From: Spirochaetales bacterium
GTDB lineage: Bacteria; Spirochaetota; Spirochaetia; Sphaerochaetales; Sphaerochaetaceae
Assembly (NCBI GenBank): GCA_017632495.1
Contig: JAGBRG010000091.1
Coordinates: forward strand, 1-6,123
Reading direction: 5' to 3'
DNA: 6,123 nucleotides
Positions 4,490-6,123 of the stretch are shown here, one piece after another (within the stretch, counting starts at the first letter, position 1; every line of letters starts with the position of its first letter). Position numbers and translations under genes: made by a program. The notes under the pieces are model-generated. The model made no database searches and was not told where the DNA came from. It worked only from the letters and a program-made list of their open reading frames with translations.

Positions 4490-6123
4490 ATGGGTAAAAC
4501 CAAGAAATCGACGTACGTAATGTGCGCCTTTGTGCTGGTGGTCGTCGTACTGATGATTGTCGCTGCCGTATCAGGCAGAGATTTCGCCAACACCGCCTGG
4601 GCTCTTCTTCCGCCGGTTGTAGCAATCGGTCTGGCCCTGGCCACCAAAGAGGTCTATTCCTCTCTGTTTATCGGTATCCTCATCGGAGGACTTCTCTATT
4701 CAGGTTTCAGCTTCGAGGGAACTCTGGTCCACGTATTCCAGGACGGCTATGTGGCATCCGTTGCCGATGCATATAACGTCGGAATCCTGATCTTCCTGGT
4801 CATCCTCGGTGCTATCGTAGCCCTGATGAACAAGGCAGGCGGATCCGAGGCCTTTGGCCGCTGGGCATCCGAGCACATCAAGACCAAAACAGGTGCAATG
4901 CTTGCAACCACAGCTCTTGGTGTTCTGATTTTCATCGACGACTACTTCAACTGCCTGACAGTCGGTTCCGTCATGAGACCTGTCGCAGACAAGCACGGAA
5001 TCTCCAAGGAGAAGCTCAGCTACCTGATCGACGCAACAGCAGCCCCGATCTGCATCATCGCCCCTGTTTCTTCATGGGCAGCTGCCGTTTCGGGCTTTGT
5101 TAAGGACTCGGGAGTCAGCGGCTTCAGCCTCTTTGTGAAGGCTATTCCTTTCAACTTCTACGCAATTCTGACCATCGTCATGATGATCTCGCTTGCTCTT
5201 ATGAAGTTCGACTACGGCCCGATGCGCAAGTTCGAGCCCTACACCAAGGAGACAGCAAAGCAGAAGATCGATTCCATGATCAAGCGCAGCGGCTCATTCG
5301 CCGAGAAGATCGAGGTCATGGAGGAGGAGACTCTGAAGGAGAAGGGAAGAAAGGGCGGCAAGGTCATCGATCTGGTATTCCCGATTGTTGTCCTGATCAT
5401 CGCATGTGTCATCGGCATGCTCTATAGCGGCGGCTTCTTCCAGGGCGCCTCAGTGATCGAGGCCTTCTCTGACTCGGATGCATCCGTCGGTCTGATGCTG
5501 GGCAGTGCATGCACATTCATCATCACAATCATCTACTATCTTGCAAGAAGAACCCTCAAGTTCCAGGACATCATGAGCTGCCTTCCCGAAGGCTTCAAGG
5601 CTATGGTTCCTGCAATTCTGATTCTGGTCTTCGCATGGACCCTCAAGGCCATGACAGACAGCCTCGGAGCAAGAGAGTTCGTCTCAGGCCTGGTAGAGGG
5701 ATCTGCTGCCGGACTTCAGGTCATGCTTCCTGCAATCATCTTCCTGATCGGATGTTTCCTTTCATTCTCAACAGGAACATCGTGGGGAACCTTCGGAATC
5801 CTGATTCCTATCACAATCAGCGTCTTCCCGATCACAACTTCAATCGGTGTTGTCTGCGTGTCCGCATGTATGGCAGGTGCTGTCTGCGGTGACCACTGCT
5901 CGCCGATTTCCGATACTACAATCATGGCATCAGCCGGAGCTGACTGCGACCATATCAACCACGTCAACACACAGCTTCCGTATGCAATCACGGTCGCTGC
6001 TGTCTCGTTTGTGGCCTATATCATCGCAGGTATCATTCCGAACTGGCTGATTGTCCTTCCGATTGCAATCGCAATGATGATCGGAACTCTGTTTGTCATC
6101 AGAAACAAGGTTGCCAAGAACGC
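4490..6123 (+). CDS. NhaC-superfamily transporter, probable lysine importer (3' end beyond window)
   Basis: The 544 visible residues have no stop before the window edge. The protein is an integral membrane carrier of the NhaC (Na+/H+ antiporter) superfamily. Hydrophobic segments lie at about 9-27, 36-52, 57-72, 96-113, 136-149, 184-204, 220-238, 292-312, 333-351, 371-383, 410-426, 434-446, 451-466, 497-514 and 516-537. Family signatures are FIDDYFNCLTVGS (148-160), DATAAPICIIAPVSSWA (181-197), STGTSWGTFG (427-436) and GDHCSPISDTTIMAS (467-481), followed by DHINHVNTQLPYA (487-499). A charged stretch at about 242-291 (MEEETLKEKGRKGGK near its end) is probably a cytoplasmic loop between two halves. 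The N-terminal MGKTKKS is basic, fitting a cytoplasmic start. The intact lysine riboswitch directly upstream argues that the substrate is lysine, like the LysW group of NhaC-type carriers that comparative genomics linked to lysine riboswitches. Sequence alone would say only Na+/H+ antiporter-like. Ion coupling is unknown. Confidence 0.93.
   Translation, partial: MGKTKKSTYVMCAFVLVVVVLMIVAAVSGRDFANTAWALLPPVVAIGLALATKEVYSSLFIGILIGGLLYSGFSFEGTLVHVFQDGYVASVADAYNVGILIFLVILGAIVALMNKAGGSEAFGRWASEHIKTKTGAMLATTALGVLIFIDDYFNCLTVGSVMRPVADKHGISKEKLSYLIDATAAPICIIAPVSSWAAAVSGFVKDSGVSGFSLFVKAIPFNFYAILTIVMMISLALMKFDYGPMRKFEPYTKETAKQKIDSMIKRSGSFAEKIEVMEEETLKEKGRKGGKVIDLVFPIVVLIIACVIGMLYSGGFFQGASVIEAFSDSDASVGLMLGSACTFIITIIYYLARRTLKFQDIMSCLPEGFKAMVPAILILVFAWTLKAMTDSLGAREFVSGLVEGSAAGLQVMLPAIIFLIGCFLSFSTGTSWGTFGILIPITISVFPITTSIGVVCVSACMAGAVCGDHCSPISDTTIMASAGADCDHINHVNTQLPYAITVAAVSFVAYIIAGIIPNWLIVLPIAIAMMIGTLFVIRNKVAKN

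Noticed and set aside
4700..4996. Minus-strand open frames opposite the transporter (also 5716-5991)
   Set aside because: The plus frame is a continuous NhaC-family protein across this whole stretch. The antisense frames are by-products of its codon pattern.

Overview
The window comes from an anaerobic bacterium of roughly even base composition. A free-standing methionine synthase activation subunit beside a MetH without it, a clostridial-type formate-THF ligase and a lysine riboswitch would fit Clostridia, Spirochaetes or Thermotogae. I cannot choose among these from the sequence alone.

Layout. (1) Bases 1-2028, minus strand: a two-gene methionine unit. The activation-domain protein (1363-2028) comes first and overlaps by 8 bp the start of metH (1370 downward). 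metH runs off the left edge, so only its homocysteine-binding domain and part of its methyltetrahydrofolate (pterin) domain are visible. (2) Bases 2029-2119: a 91-bp divergent spacer with promoter-like boxes on both strands. (3) Bases 2120-4176, plus strand: fhs (formate-tetrahydrofolate ligase), then ridA (enamine/imine deaminase) 29 bp later, probably one transcript. (4) Bases 4177-4489: a 313-base leader with a strong sigma-70-type promoter, a complete lysine riboswitch aptamer, and an expression platform whose long hairpin ends in a 7-T tract and also buries the ribosome binding site. (5) Bases 4490-6123, plus strand: an NhaC-superfamily membrane transporter, cut by the right edge. Its riboswitch argues that it imports lysine.

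How the genes work together. fhs charges tetrahydrofolate with formate, and MetH consumes methyltetrahydrofolate to make methionine, so the two divergent units supply and use one-carbon units. The activation protein would rescue MetH when its cobalamin is oxidised. RidA would clear reactive enamines from PLP-enzyme amino-acid metabolism. The lysine-controlled transporter is a separate regulatory unit: high lysine should fold the aptamer, free the terminator/sequestering hairpin and shut uptake off.

The most informative parts are the lysine riboswitch with its combined terminator and Shine-Dalgarno sequestering hairpin, the assignment of an NhaC-type carrier as a likely lysine transporter, the split MetH, and the apparently leaderless or near-leaderless start of fhs. 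No mobile element, tRNA, rRNA or CRISPR array was seen.
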